A DNA stretch of 34,417 bases from Lachnospiraceae bacterium (lineage in GTDB: Bacteria > Bacillota > Clostridia > Lachnospirales > Lachnospiraceae), in assembly GCA_029098105.1 (NCBI GenBank), contig JAQXNR010000146.1:1-34417 (forward strand). Direction: 5' to 3'. Positions within the stretch are counted from its first letter, which is position 1. Each line of letters opens with the position of its first letter. The position numbers and the translations under genes were made by a program. Under the pieces are notes generated by a model, which saw nothing but the letters and a program-made list of their open reading frames with translations, was not told where the DNA came from and did no database searches. This document shows, one piece after another, positions 34,304 to 34,417 of the stretch.

Positions 34304-34332
34304 GCAATATTTATATTTTGGAGGTATGAAGT

Positions 34333-34417
34333 ATGATTAAAGAAGCAATTTTGAAACTAGCCAACAAAGAAGACATCGGATACGAGATGGCAAAGGGTGT
34401 TATGAAGGAAATCATGG
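34333..34417 (+). CDS. trpD: Anthranilate phosphoribosyltransferase, start only (cut by window end)
   Basis: The first 28 codons are visible. The start MIKEAILKL followed by EDIGYEMAKGVMKEIM matches the N-terminal helical domain of TrpD, which joins anthranilate to PRPP in tryptophan synthesis. The glycine-rich phosphate loop and catalytic residues lie beyond the window. TTGGAGG is eight bases before the ATG; another ATG at 34326 is out of frame. The long leader with an inverted-repeat element could be regulatory. The thymidine phosphorylase-like family shares this fold and remains an alternative. Confidence 0.72.
   Translation, partial: MIKEAILKLANKEDIGYEMAKGVMKEIM

Larger units (their letters stand above)
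34019..34332. other. 314-nt gap before trpD: terminator, promoter and palindromic repeat
   Basis: No protein gene longer than about ten codons is convincing here. The gap holds the terminator of the secreted-protein gene, an extended -10 promoter, repeat copy C, and the ribosome-binding site TTGGAGG of the trpD-like gene. The region is AT-rich compared with its neighbours. Confidence 0.75.

Overview
The window looks like chromosome from a mid-GC, spore-forming, motile anaerobic Firmicute, most likely a Lachnospiraceae relative (inference). The reasons are Clostridia-typical families (DUF4317, DUF4474, DUF4422, a CotF-like coat protein, a 2-hydroxyacyl-CoA dehydratase-like protein), strong AGGAGG ribosome-binding sites, two TTG starts that I accept, and a Gram-positive exosortase. 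I see no rRNA, tRNA, CRISPR array, transposase or integrase. The window ends inside a trpD-like gene.

Region 1 (82-13000, + strand) is a run of twelve tightly packed or overlapping genes. It opens with a complete exosortase G (XrtG) locus: a secreted two-domain protein with a C-terminal sorting tail, XrtG itself (Cys96/Arg138/His158), two GT2 glycosyltransferases, a two-pass membrane protein with a degenerate GGDEF-like domain, a GtrA-like flippase, a 6-pyruvoyl-tetrahydropterin-synthase-like protein without the catalytic Cys, a large GT-C-like membrane protein (PTPS_related) and a UDP-GlcNAc 2-epimerase. The natural reading is that the glycosyltransferases and sugar supply build or attach a glycan, and that XrtG processes the one substrate encoded beside it. 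An ArAE/FUSC membrane protein, a membrane-anchored TPR protein and the ribosome-associated GTPase HflX continue the run.

Region 2 (13118-19817, + strand) holds gltX with its own promoter and leader hairpin, a chemoreceptor, a 2-hydroxyacyl-CoA-dehydratase-like protein, a stand-alone SIR2 protein, a sigma-70-like protein without region 4, and an HD-domain phosphohydrolase. The last gene shares its stop tetranucleotide with a convergent CotF-like coat gene.

Region 3 (20435-30701) is mixed metabolism and envelope: a DHH phosphoesterase, a neurotransmitter:sodium symporter, a DUF4422 protein (minus), a DUF4474/metallophosphoesterase pair, pncB, mgsA, an alpha/beta hydrolase, and a minus-strand pair of histidine phosphatase and DUF4317.

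Region 4 (30854-34417) holds an orphan flagellin-like gene with a near-consensus sigma-A promoter, a Gfo/Idh/MocA oxidoreductase, a secreted protein with two repeated PPC-like domains, and the start of trpD. Three copies of a small palindromic sequence (TAGGYAATTGYGAAA) lie just downstream of TATAAT boxes at 20385, 24047 and 34153. One is flanked by an 11-bp direct repeat, so this looks like a short mobile or regulatory repeat family.
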